Shown here in pieces: positions 7,575 to 15,511 of a DNA stretch of 64,000 nucleotides. How positions within the stretch are numbered: position 1 is the stretch's first letter; every line of letters begins with the position of its first letter. The notes beneath the pieces were generated by a model that searched no databases, was not told where the DNA came from, and saw only the letters and a list, made by a program, of their open reading frames with translations. The stretch is from Sphingomonas endophytica (GTDB lineage: Bacteria > Pseudomonadota > Alphaproteobacteria > Sphingomonadales > Sphingomonadaceae). The stretch spans positions 145,356 through 209,355 of the forward strand of contig NZ_JACIJN010000007.1 of the NCBI RefSeq assembly GCF_014199415.1. The letters run 5' to 3'. A program made the translations under genes and the position numbers.

Positions 7575-9367
7575 TGCGCGCGCTGCTTCTCGCGCTCGCC
7601 GCCCCCGCCGCGATCGCTGCGCAGGCGCCCGCCACTTCGACTGCGGCGGAGGATGCGCGGCTGACCGCTTTCCTCGACCGTGCCTTCGATGCCCGCGTCG
7701 CGCTCAGCCCGGAGGCGCAGACCAGCCTCGGGCTCAAGACCAATTACGACAAGCTCGACGACAATACCGACGCCGCCGCGATCCGCGAACGTGACCTCTC
7801 CGAGCGGCAGTTGCGCGAGATGCGCGCCAGCTTCTCGCCCGCCAGGCTGGGGTCGGCCGGCAAGCTGAGCTACCGTCTGTTCGAGGATCAGGTCGAGCGC
7901 GCGCGCGACAGCTTCCGCTTCCGCAAGTGGCGTTATCCGGTGTCGACCAACGGCAGCCCCATGGGCGAGGTACCGGCATTCCTCATCAACAACCACCGCG
8001 TCGACACCGTCGCCGACGCCGACGCCTATGTCGCCCGCATCCGCGATTCGGAGCGGGTGATGCGCGAAACCGCCGCGTTGATGCGCGAGCAGGCGAAGAT
8101 GGGGATCGTCCCCCTCAAGATGACCTATGCGCCGGTGCGGGCCGACGCCCGCAAGGTGCTGACCGGCGCCCCGTTCACTGCCGGGGCGGATTCGGCGCTG
8201 ATGGCCGATTTTCGCAAAAAGGTGACCGCGCTCAAGGCGTCCGATGCGGACAAGCAGCGGCTGCTCGCGGCGGCGGCGGCGGCGATGACCGGGCCGATGA
8301 AGCGCGGCTACGAGCTGATGTTCACGACGCTCGACGCGCTCGAATCGCAGTCGACCGGCAATTGGGGCGCATGGAAGCTGCCGCAGGGCGCGGCCTATTA
8401 TGCGGTCCGGCTGCGCGATTCGACGACCACCAACCTGACCGCCGACCAGATCCACGACCTCGGGCTGCGGCAGGTCGCCGCGATCCGCAAGGAGATGGAG
8501 GCGGTAAAGACGCGCGTCGGCTTCAACGGCACGCTCGAACAATTCTTCGAGGTGGTGCGCACCGATCCGCGCTTCAAATATCCCAACACCGAGGCGGGAC
8601 GCGAGGCGTATCTGGGCGACGCGCGCAGCTTCGTCGCGCAGATGATGACCGCCGCCCCGCAATGGTTCGAGCGACTGCCCAAGGCGAAGCTGGAGGTGCG
8701 CGCGGTCGAGAAATGGCGCGAGGGCACCGCCTCGACCGCCTTCTACAACCGTCCCGCGCCGGACGGCTCGCGGCCGGGGATCTTCTACGTCAACCTCGTC
8801 GACATGAACCAGACGCAGAAGATACAGCTCGACGCGATCGCCGCCCACGAGGCCGCGCCGGGGCACCATTTCCAGATCGCGCGCGCGATGGAGCTGGAAG
8901 GTCTGCCCAAGTTCCGGGCGTTCGGTGGCTACGGCGCCTATGTCGAGGGCTGGGGGCTGTACAGCGAGCGGCTCGCCAAGGAGATGGGGGCGTACAAGGA
9001 CCCCTATGCCGAGTTCGGGATGCTCTCGAACCAGGTGTGGCGCGCGATCCGGCTGGTGGTCGACACCGGCGTGCATTCCAAGCGCTGGACCCGCGAACAG
9101 GCGGTGGCGTACTTCCGCGCGAACAGCTCGGTCAGCGACACCGACATCGCGCGCGAGGTCGATCGCTATTTCAACTGGCCGGGGCAGGCGACCAGCTACA
9201 TGGTCGGCCAGCTCAAGATCGCCGAGCTGCGCGCCAAGGCCGAGCGCGAGCTGGGTCCGAAGTTCGACATCCGCAGCTTCCACGAGGCGGTACTGGGGCA
9301 GGGCGCGCTGCCGCTCGACGTGCTCGAGGAGCAGGTCGACGCGTATATCGCGGCGAAGAAGGCGTGA
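7574..9367 (+). CDS. DUF885 family putative metallopeptidase, exported
   Basis: A 597-residue protein with a short signal peptide (MRALLLALAAPAAIAAQ). The DUF885 signature is the zinc-ligand-like HEAAPGHH near residue 425, followed by EGWGLYSERL. Such proteins are thought to be zinc-dependent oligopeptidases distantly related to M32 carboxypeptidases, but few have been characterised. The gene is coupled by a one-base overlap to the upstream S10 peptidase, which suggests cooperative periplasmic peptide breakdown. The C-terminus ends in QVDAYIAAKKA at usual family length. Confidence 0.88.
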   Translation: MRALLLALAAPAAIAAQAPATSTAAEDARLTAFLDRAFDARVALSPEAQTSLGLKTNYDKLDDNTDAAAIRERDLSERQLREMRASFSPARLGSAGKLSYRLFEDQVERARDSFRFRKWRYPVSTNGSPMGEVPAFLINNHRVDTVADADAYVARIRDSERVMRETAALMREQAKMGIVPLKMTYAPVRADARKVLTGAPFTAGADSALMADFRKKVTALKASDADKQRLLAAAAAAMTGPMKRGYELMFTTLDALESQSTGNWGAWKLPQGAAYYAVRLRDSTTTNLTADQIHDLGLRQVAAIRKEMEAVKTRVGFNGTLEQFFEVVRTDPRFKYPNTEAGREAYLGDARSFVAQMMTAAPQWFERLPKAKLEVRAVEKWREGTASTAFYNRPAPDGSRPGIFYVNLVDMNQTQKIQLDAIAAHEAAPGHHFQIARAMELEGLPKFRAFGGYGAYVEGWGLYSERLAKEMGAYKDPYAEFGMLSNQVWRAIRLVVDTGVHSKRWTREQAVAYFRANSSVSDTDIAREVDRYFNWPGQATSYMVGQLKIAELRAKAERELGPKFDIRSFHEAVLGQGALPLDVLEEQVDAYIAAKKA

Positions 9368-9372
9368 CCGCC

Positions 9373-9449
9373 CGTCATTGCAAGCGGAGCGAAGCAATCC
9401 AGGGCGTCCTGATCCGGCCCTTGATTGCGTCGCTATGCTCGCAATGACG
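9373..9449. repeat. Family B palindromic intergenic repeat, copy 1 (degenerate)
   Basis: It follows the pattern CGTCATTGCGAGCG(T)AGCGAAGCAATCCAGGGCGTCCTG ... TGGATTGCTTCGCTACGCTCGCAATGACG, here with several substitutions in both arms. It begins 6 bp after the DUF885 stop. Better-conserved copies are at 41763 and 58925. Confidence 0.85.
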
Positions 9450-9480
9450 ATGGAGGGGCAAGTTCACCCCGTCACATACC

Positions 9481-9573
9481 CGTGACCCCGGCGAAGGACG
9501 GGGGCCAGTTGGGGACGTTGCCGTACTTCAATGCAGCGCCCGCCACTGGACCCCGGCCTTCGCCGGGGTGAGC
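9481..9573. repeat. Family E inverted repeat (CCCCGGC-GAAGG arms)
   Basis: Arms reading GTGACCCCGGCGAAGGACGG and CCCCGGCCTTCGCCGGGGTGAG flank about 50 bp. The element separates the convergent DUF885 and rlmE genes, so it may serve as a bidirectional terminator. A minimal related palindrome occurs at 52624-52652. Confidence 0.7.
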
Positions 9574-9581
9574 GACCGGCG

Positions 9582-10259
9582 CTACTCCTCGCTCGCCGCA
9601 ACCCGCCCCTTGAAGCCCTGCGCGACCACGAACCACTCGACAGAGCCCTTGCGGCTCGCCGGCGGCTTGGCGTGCTTCACCGTCGTGAAGTTGCGCTTCA
9701 TCTCCGCCACCAACGACGAATCAGCCCCGCCCGCGAACACCTTCGACACGAACGTGCCGCCCGGCCGCAGCACGTCGATCGCGAACGCCAGCGCAGTCTC
9801 GACCAGCGCCATCGTCCGCAGCGCATCGGTCTGCGGATGGCCGACGGTGTTCGCCGCCATGTCCGACATCACCAGATCGGGCGCGCCGCCGAGTGCCTCC
9901 ATCAGCTTGCCCGGCGCGTGATCGTCCATGAAGTCCATCTCGAAGATCGTCACGCCGTCGATCGGATCGACGGGCAACAGGTCGATCCCGACGATCGCCG
10001 CGCCCGGCGAGACGCGCCGCACCACCTGGCTCCACCCGCCCGGCGCGATCCCGAGATCGACGACGCGTTTCACGCCCTTGAGCAACCCGAACCGCTCGTC
10101 GAGTTCGATCAACTTATAGGCCGCGCGGCTGCGATAGCCCTCGGCCTTGGCGCGACGGACGTAGGGATCGTTGAGCTGCCGCTCCAGCCAGCGCGTCGAT
10201 TGCGCGGTACGGCGCTTGGCGGTCTTGACCCGCTGCCGCCCGACTCCGGCCCCCCTCAT
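9582..10259 (-). CDS. rlmE: 23S rRNA (uridine-2'-O)-methyltransferase RlmE
   Basis: A 225-residue SAM-dependent enzyme that 2'-O-methylates U2552 of 23S rRNA during late large-subunit assembly. The start at 10259 (MRGAGVGRQR) was chosen because its ATG overlaps the upstream gene's TGA (ATGA). The frame stays open further upstream, but that part is antisense-type low-quality sequence within ppx. The SAM motif is VVDLGIAPGGWSQVV, and the K-D-K-E catalytic tetrad is visible in AAYKLIE, MSDMAAN, VSKVFAG and SVEWFVV. It is translationally coupled to the phosphatase gene. Confidence 0.95.
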   Translation of the reverse strand: MRGAGVGRQRVKTAKRRTAQSTRWLERQLNDPYVRRAKAEGYRSRAAYKLIELDERFGLLKGVKRVVDLGIAPGGWSQVVRRVSPGAAIVGIDLLPVDPIDGVTIFEMDFMDDHAPGKLMEALGGAPDLVMSDMAANTVGHPQTDALRTMALVETALAFAIDVLRPGGTFVSKVFAGGADSSLVAEMKRNFTTVKHAKPPASRKGSVEWFVVAQGFKGRVAASEE

Positions 10260-11335
10260 GCCCCTGTCTCCATCAGCCGGCGCAGGATGCCTTCGCGGAT
10301 TCCGCGGTCCGCGACCCCCAGCCGCTCGGCGGGCCACAGGTCCAATATGCCTTCGAGGACCGCACAGCCCGCGACGACCAGATCGGCGCGCTCGCGCCCG
10401 ATGCACGGCAATTTGGCGCGTTCGGCGAGCGACATGCCGGCCAGTTCCTGACTGATCGTGCGCATCGCCGCGGCGGGCGCGATCAGTCCGTCGACCTGCG
10501 AACGATCGTAGCGTTCGAGTCCGAGATGCACGCTGGCGAGCGTCGTGACGGTCCCGGACGTGCCGAGCAGCCGCGGCACGCCGCCCGGCCGCGGCAATCG
10601 TGCCGCGAACGGCGCGAAGCTCTCCGCGACCAGCGTCCGCATCCTTTTGTAGGCGCGCGCGCGCTCCTCGGCGGTGTTGCCGCCGCCGGCGCTCTCGGTC
10701 AGCGACACCACACCCCATGGCGCGCTATGCCAGTCGCGGACGCGCGGCACGGTGGTGTCGGCATCGACCAGCACCAATTCGGTCGAGCCGCCGCCGATGT
10801 CGAACACCAGCGCCGGGCCGCTGCCGGGTTCGAGCAACGCATGGCAGCCGAGCACCGCCAGCCGCGCCTCTTCCTCGGCGGAGATGATGTCGAGATGGAT
10901 GCCGGTTTCCTCCAGCACGCGCGCGATGAACGGCGCGCCGTTGCTCGCGCGGCGGCACGCCTCGGTCGCGACCGAGCGCGCCAGCGTGACGTTGCGCCGC
11001 TTCAACTTGTCGGCGCAGACGCGCAGCGCCGCGATCGTCCGCTCGATCGCGGCATCGGACAGCGCGCCGCTATGCGCGAGTCCCTCGCCGAGCCGGACGA
11101 TTCGCGAAAAGGCGTCGACCACCGCGAAGCCGTCGCCCTGCGGGCGTGCGATCAGCAGGCGACAATTGTTGGTGCCGAGATCGAGCGCGGCATAATGCCG
11201 CGCCGCGCCGCGCATATGGCGCGGCTGGGGTCGTGCCGAACGGGCAGGGCTCGGGGCCTGCCGGCGCGGCAATTGGGCGGGAAAATCCACCATTGCCGTC
11301 AACTTTCTTACATCTGCCGGACCGGGACCACCCAT
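10256..11335 (-). CDS. Ppx/GppA family exopolyphosphatase / (p)ppGpp phosphohydrolase
   Basis: Up to 359 residues. The ASKHA-fold phosphate motifs are AALDLGTNNCRL and VFDIGGGSTELVLVD. The family hydrolyses polyphosphate or pppGpp, linking phosphate storage to the stringent response; sequence alone does not separate the two activities. The ATG at 11335 has a good GGGGGA ribosome-binding site. Starts at 11293 (MVDFPAQ) or 11215 (MRGAARH) are possible, and the first ~45 residues are low-complexity Pro/Arg. It is about the length of the short Ppx proteins, without the C-terminal HD-like domain of E. coli Ppx. It overlaps rlmE by four bases and is divergent from tRNA-Gln. Confidence 0.9.
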   Translation of the reverse strand: MGGPGPADVRKLTAMVDFPAQLPRRQAPSPARSARPQPRHMRGAARHYAALDLGTNNCRLLIARPQGDGFAVVDAFSRIVRLGEGLAHSGALSDAAIERTIAALRVCADKLKRRNVTLARSVATEACRRASNGAPFIARVLEETGIHLDIISAEEEARLAVLGCHALLEPGSGPALVFDIGGGSTELVLVDADTTVPRVRDWHSAPWGVVSLTESAGGGNTAEERARAYKRMRTLVAESFAPFAARLPRPGGVPRLLGTSGTVTTLASVHLGLERYDRSQVDGLIAPAAAMRTISQELAGMSLAERAKLPCIGRERADLVVAGCAVLEGILDLWPAERLGVADRGIREGILRRLMETGA

Positions 11336-11396
11336 GCGATCCCCCGGTGCTTGACCCTGAAGCTACACAGTCGCGCCAGATGGGGCAAGCTAGGCG

Positions 11397-11423
11397 TTGA
11401 CACCGCCATCGCACGCTTATAGA
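11397..11423 (+). promoter_or_regulatory. Probable promoter of tRNA-Gln
   Basis: TTGACA (11397-11402) is followed 15 bp later by TATAGA (11418-11423), about 15 bp before the tRNA's first base. The -35 box is perfect, but the spacing is short by one or two bases, so the exact -10 hexamer is uncertain. Confidence 0.5.
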
Positions 11424-11437
11424 CGCACCCCCGCTGT

Positions 11438-11511
11438 TGCCCGATCCTCTAATGGTAAGAGAGCGGACTCTGACTCCGTCAATCAAGGTTCGAGTCCTTG
11501 TCGGGCATCCA
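11438..11511 (+). tRNA. tRNA-Gln (anticodon CUG)
   Basis: A cloverleaf can be drawn by eye. The acceptor stem TGCCCGA pairs with TCGGGCA (11501-11507). The D-arm is CTCT-AATGGTA-AGAG. The anticodon arm is GCGGA-CTCTGAC-TCCGT, with anticodon CTG at 11470-11472. The T-arm contains GGTTCGAGTCC. The discriminator T and an encoded CCA end the gene at 11511. The U1-A72 first pair is typical of glutamine tRNAs. It reads CAG codons. Confidence 0.95.
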
Positions 11512-11546
11512 GCTTTTCCCCACACACCGTTGGTCCTGGTCGTCTA

Positions 11547-11581
11547 AAGCGCTGATCGCGCTTGCGATGATAGCGCTACCG
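11547..11581 (+). promoter_or_regulatory. Two operator-like palindromes upstream of the GH43 gene
   Basis: AAGCGC-TGATC-GCGCTT (11547-11563) is a perfect inverted repeat. GATAGCGCTACC (11569-11580) has a perfect 8-bp core, TAGCGCTA. The second resembles operators of LacI-family sugar regulators, which centre on a symmetrical CG or GC pair. The sites lie 33-67 bp before the GTG start of the glycosidase gene. No LacI-family regulator is encoded in this window. Confidence 0.45.
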
Positions 11582-11613
11582 TTTACCTTGCCCGCAAAAC
11601 GAGGGAGAGGTTC

Positions 11614-13275
11614 GTGAGCATCATCGGCCAGGGAAGGGCGCTGCTGTGCGGCGTCGCGATCGGGGTTGTGGCGGTTGCCGGTACGGCGACGGCGCAGGTC
11701 GCGCGATTCGAGCGCTTTCGCTACGACGGCAAGGCGCAGGAGCGCATCACTGTCAGGCCGGGCTTCTATCGCAACCCGATCCTGTCCGGCTATTATCCCG
11801 ATCCATCGGTGACGCGCGTCGGCGACGACTATTATCTCGTCAATTCGTCGTTCGCGCATTTTCCGGGACTGCCGGTGTTCCGGTCAAAGGATCTCGTGAA
11901 CTGGACGCAGATCGGCAACGCGATCGACCGGCCCGAACAGCTCGACTACACCGGGCGGCGCGTGTCGCAGGCGGTGTTCGCGCCCGATATCTCGTTCCAC
12001 AACGGCACCTTCTACATTGCCAACACCTGCGTCGAGTGTGGCGGCAATTTCGTCATCACCGCCACGGACCCGGCCGGCCCATGGTCGCAGCCGATCTGGT
12101 TGCCGTTCGAGGGGATCGACCCGTCGCTCTATTGGGAGGGCGACCGCGCGTTCATCGTCAATAATCGCGCGCCCGCCGAGCCGCCGCGCTACGACGGGCA
12201 CCGCGCGATCTGGGTGCAGGAATATGACTGGCGTGCCGGCAAGATGGTCGGCGAGAGCACCCAGCTCATCAACGGCGGGGTCGATCTGGCGAAGAAGCCG
12301 GTGTGGATCGAAGGGCCGCATGTGCTCCGCAAGCAGGGCTGGTATTATCTCACCGCCGCCGAGGGCGGGACGAGCGACAACCACTCGCAGGTCGTGTTCC
12401 GCTCGCGCAGCCTGCGCGGGCCGTTCGTGCCCTATGCCGGTAACCCAATCCTGACGCAGCGCGACCTGCCGCCGGGCCGTGCGCATCCCGTCACCTCGGC
12501 CGGGCACGCTAAACTGGTGCAGACGCAGAACGGCGATTGGTGGGCGACCTTCCTCGCCACGCGTCCCTATGCCGACGGGCTCTACAATATCGGGCGTGAG
12601 ACGTTCCTGCTGCCGGTGACGTGGCAGGACGGCTGGCCGCACATCCTCGCGCGCGGCGTACCGATCCCGTTCACCGCGCCGCGCCCGAAGCTGCCTGCGG
12701 GCGCGAAGCCGACGCTGCCGACCAGCGGCAATTTCGGTTATTCGGACAATTTTGCCGGCACCCGGCTGGCGATGCAGTGGATCGGCATCCGCACGCCGAA
12801 ACGGCCCTTTCACCGCGTCGCGGGCGGGATGCTCGAACTGCAGCCCGGCGCGCGCTTCGGCGACCTGAACGGCGTGCCGTCGTTCGTCGGGCGGCGGCAA
12901 CAGCATCATGTCGCCACCGTCTCGGTGACGATGCGCTACCAGCCCGGCAAGGACGGCGCGCGCGCCGGGCTGGCGGCGGTGCAGAACGATCGCTCGCTGC
13001 TGCTGTTCGGGGTGACGCGCGTCCAGGGCAAGCCGGTGATCGCGCTGTGGACGCGCGCCGGGGCGGACGGCGACACCCTCGTCGCCAGCGCGCCGATCGA
13101 CGCTGCGAAGCCGGTCACGCTGACGCTGCGCGCGGACGGCGGGAAGATGGGGTTCGACTATGCGGTGGGCGGGCGACGACGGACGCTGCGTGACGGGGTC
13201 GATGGGCGCTTTCTCAGCACCACGCGCGCGGGCGGTTTCGTCGGTACGGTGATCGGGCCGTTCGACGAGTCCTGA
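11614..13275 (+). CDS. Secreted glycoside hydrolase family 43 (beta-xylosidase / alpha-L-arabinofuranosidase type)
   Basis: A 553-residue exported enzyme starting at GTG, with GAGGGAGAGG ahead of it and a signal peptide ending ATA-QV. The five-bladed propeller catalytic triad of GH43 is visible: the general base Asp in GYYPDPS (Asp63), the pKa-modulating Asp in EGIDPSLY (Asp169) and the general acid Glu in WIEGPHV (Glu233). A C-terminal beta-sandwich domain from about residue 370 matches the two-domain beta-xylosidases. Expected substrates are xylo-oligosaccharides or arabinosyl side chains of plant hemicellulose. It stands alone with no transporter or other glycosidase beside it, and the palindromes upstream suggest sugar-responsive control. 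Confidence 0.9.
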   Translation: MSIIGQGRALLCGVAIGVVAVAGTATAQVARFERFRYDGKAQERITVRPGFYRNPILSGYYPDPSVTRVGDDYYLVNSSFAHFPGLPVFRSKDLVNWTQIGNAIDRPEQLDYTGRRVSQAVFAPDISFHNGTFYIANTCVECGGNFVITATDPAGPWSQPIWLPFEGIDPSLYWEGDRAFIVNNRAPAEPPRYDGHRAIWVQEYDWRAGKMVGESTQLINGGVDLAKKPVWIEGPHVLRKQGWYYLTAAEGGTSDNHSQVVFRSRSLRGPFVPYAGNPILTQRDLPPGRAHPVTSAGHAKLVQTQNGDWWATFLATRPYADGLYNIGRETFLLPVTWQDGWPHILARGVPIPFTAPRPKLPAGAKPTLPTSGNFGYSDNFAGTRLAMQWIGIRTPKRPFHRVAGGMLELQPGARFGDLNGVPSFVGRRQQHHVATVSVTMRYQPGKDGARAGLAAVQNDRSLLLFGVTRVQGKPVIALWTRAGADGDTLVASAPIDAAKPVTLTLRADGGKMGFDYAVGGRRRTLRDGVDGRFLSTTRAGGFVGTVIGPFDES

Positions 13276-13361
13276 GCAGCCCAGCTTGGGGGGACCGGGC
13301 CTGCTTCTTTCAACACCCAGAAAAATGATGGGATATGCTGCGCGCCGAACGAGGAGCGCGC

Positions 13362-14294
13362 ATGACCGATCAACGCAGTTCAGTCCCGGTGGCGGAAGCG
13401 GTTGCTGCCTTGCGCGCGGCACGCGGGGCGTGGCGCGCACGTCATGACGACGGGCGCGACACCACCAGCTTCCCGTCGCGCGGCGCGCTGGAGCGGGTGA
13501 TCGAGCTGCTCGCCGCGGCGCTCTACCCGCGCCGGCTCGGCCAGTTCCGCGGCGCGCCCGCCGAGGAGGACGGCTTCGTCGCCGCCAAGCTGCTCGCCGC
13601 GGCGACCGAGCTGGAGCGCGAGGTCGCCGCGGAACTGGGCTATTGGCAGGCCGAGGCGAGCAGCGGCACCTTCGACCGCGACCAGCCGGCGACGATCGTG
13701 CGGCTGTTCCTCGCCGGGCTCGGCGAGATCCGGCGGCTGATCGACAGCGATGTCGAGGCGGCGTTCCTCGGCGACCCCGCCGCGCGCAGCGCCGACGAGA
13801 TCCTCGTCTGCTACCCCGGCGCGATCGCCAGCCTCCACCACCGGCTCGCGCATCCGCTCTACGAACTCGGTGCGCCGATCGTCGCGCGGCTGATCTCCGA
13901 ACTCGCCAACGAGCGGACCGGGATCGACATCCATCCGGGTGCGACGATCGGCGCGTCGTTCTTCATCGATCACGGCACCGGCGTCGTCATCGGCGAAACC
14001 GCGGTGATCGGCGCGCGCGTGCGGTTGTACCAGCACGTCACGCTGGGCGCGCGGACGCCGCGCGGTGATGACCCCGACCGGCCCCGCACGCGCTACGCAC
14101 GGCATCCGATCGTCGAGGACGATGTCGTGATCTACGCCGGAACGACGATCCTCGGGCGCGTGACGATCGGCGCGGGCGCGATGATCGGCGGCAACGTCTG
14201 GCTGCTGGAGGACGTGCCGGCCGGTCGCGTGGTGGTGCAGCCCGAGGCACGCGCGCACGACAACGCCACCGACTGGCGCGCCAACGATGGCTGA
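13362..14294 (+). CDS. cysE: Serine O-acetyltransferase, EpsC/CysE type
   Basis: A 310-residue enzyme that acetylates L-serine with acetyl-CoA, the first committed step of cysteine synthesis. The start at 13362 follows GAGGAGCGCGC; an in-frame ATG at 13335 lacks a good site. An all-alpha N-terminal part is followed by a left-handed beta-helix of hexapeptide repeats. The serine acetyltransferase signature is seen in DIHPGATIG, FIDHGTGVVIGE, and YQHVTLG; the long N-terminus marks it as the EpsC-like form. Its last 8 bases overlap the following hydrolase gene. Confidence 0.92.
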   Translation: MTDQRSSVPVAEAVAALRAARGAWRARHDDGRDTTSFPSRGALERVIELLAAALYPRRLGQFRGAPAEEDGFVAAKLLAAATELEREVAAELGYWQAEASSGTFDRDQPATIVRLFLAGLGEIRRLIDSDVEAAFLGDPAARSADEILVCYPGAIASLHHRLAHPLYELGAPIVARLISELANERTGIDIHPGATIGASFFIDHGTGVVIGETAVIGARVRLYQHVTLGARTPRGDDPDRPRTRYARHPIVEDDVVIYAGTTILGRVTIGAGAMIGGNVWLLEDVPAGRVVVQPEARAHDNATDWRANDG

Positions 14295-15027
14295 TGCGCG
14301 CAAGCCCGTGATCGGCGTGCTGTGCTGCAATGAGAACGTGCAGCGTCCGGTGCAGGTGGTGGCGAGCCGCTTCGTCGCGCCACTCGCGCGCGTGTCGGAC
14401 GCGTGCGTGGTGCTGGTCCCGGCGATCACCGAATTGTGCGACGTCGCGACGTTGCGCGGTTATCTCGACGGCATCCTGCTGACCGGATCGCGCTCGAACG
14501 TTGCGCCGACCCGCTATGGGGCGGCCAGCGACGACGACGGCGGCGTGCTCGACCGCGAGCGCGACGATGTCGCGTTGGCGATGGCCGATGCGATGATCTC
14601 GGCGGGCAAGCCGGTGTTCGGTATTTGCCGGGGCATGCAGGAGATCAACGTGCTGTTCGGCGGCACCTTGTCGACCGAGCGCTGCTGCGGGCGGCATCTG
14701 CGCGGCGGGTGGGAGCATGAAGATTATGCGACGCTGTTCGACCACCGGCATGACGTACAGCTCGCCGCCGATGGCGCGCTGGCGGCGGTCACCGGCGAGC
14801 AGCGGCTCTCGGTTCATTCGGTCCACGAGCAGGCGGTCGAGCGGCTCGGCGGCGGGCTGACGGTCGAGGCGTGGTCGAGCGACGATGGCGTGATCGAGGC
14901 GATCGCCGCGCGGCCCAACGGCGCGGAGGTGCTGGCGGTGCAATGGCATCCGGAGTGGGATGTCGAGCGCAGCGCCAGCAGCCATGCCTTTTTCGCGCTG
15001 ATCGGCCGCGCGCTGCGCGGTGCCTGA
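14287..15027 (+). CDS. Class I glutamine amidotransferase-like hydrolase (gamma-Glu-GABA hydrolase, PuuD-like)
   Basis: A 246-residue protein of the peptidase C26/GATase class I family. The nucleophile elbow is GICRGMQE with Cys114, and the His/Glu of the triad appear in VQWHPEWD. Family members hydrolyse gamma-glutamyl amides such as gamma-glutamyl-GABA in polyamine catabolism. No other puu genes are nearby, so the substrate is open. It overlaps the serine acetyltransferase gene by 8 bp, implying coupled translation. A link to gamma-glutamyl or cysteine/glutathione metabolism is a possibility by position only. Confidence 0.85.
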   Translation: MADARKPVIGVLCCNENVQRPVQVVASRFVAPLARVSDACVVLVPAITELCDVATLRGYLDGILLTGSRSNVAPTRYGAASDDDGGVLDRERDDVALAMADAMISAGKPVFGICRGMQEINVLFGGTLSTERCCGRHLRGGWEHEDYATLFDHRHDVQLAADGALAAVTGEQRLSVHSVHEQAVERLGGGLTVEAWSSDDGVIEAIAARPNGAEVLAVQWHPEWDVERSASSHAFFALIGRALRGA

Positions 15028-15081
15028 CGCAACAAAGCCGCGGCTCCGGCGATTGACCGTGCCAAGCTGTGGAGAAAGACG

Positions 15082-15450
15082 ATGAAGCCGCTCGCCCTGC
15101 TCGTTCCGCTCGCCATGCTGGCGCTTGCCGCCTGCTCGGAGCGCACCGAGGATCATGCCGAGCGCACCGGCAATGCGATCGCCTCCGATATCGAGCGCGC
15201 CTCCGACAATGTCGTGCAGAGCGTCGATTCGCTGACCGATCGGCTTGCGGACCATGTCACCAACCGCGTCGACGGCCTGGCGGCGGACCAGATCGACCGC
15301 GCCGCGGACCGCATCTCCGAAGCCTCCGACCGGCTGGAGGATGAAGTCCGCCGCCACGGTGACCGGACGCGCGATCGCACCGGCGCAGCGCTCGAAAACG
15401 CCGGGGCCGAGCTGCGCGACCGCGACGCGGCCGACCGCGAGCGCCGCTGA
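15082..15450 (+). CDS. Small lipoprotein with amphipathic helical repeats, function unknown
   Basis: A 122-residue protein with a lipoprotein signal (LALAAC, lipidated Cys18). The mature part is almost wholly charged and helical, with repeated 11-residue-like units (ASDNVVQSVDSL, ADHVTNRVDGL, AADRISEASDRL) resembling apolipoprotein/LEA-type helices. It probably sits on the inner face of the outer membrane or in the periplasm. A GGAGAAAG site lies ahead of the ATG. No named family is recognised. Confidence 0.75.
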   Translation: MKPLALLVPLAMLALAACSERTEDHAERTGNAIASDIERASDNVVQSVDSLTDRLADHVTNRVDGLAADQIDRAADRISEASDRLEDEVRRHGDRTRDRTGAALENAGAELRDRDAADRERR

Positions 15451-15511
15451 CCTGCGCGCCCTGTCGCCGCCACAGCGCGCGCGCTAAGGCGAGGAGACGA
15501 GGGGAAAGACG

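Noticed and set aside
9582..10718. Extended 378-residue version of RlmE
   Set aside because: The extra N-terminus is the shadow of the Ppx/GppA frame; the ATGA overlap start at 10259 gives normal family length.
11438..11511. tRNA-Gln as an integration site of a genomic island
   Set aside because: No integrase, no direct repeat of the tRNA 3' end and no change in gene content downstream were seen.
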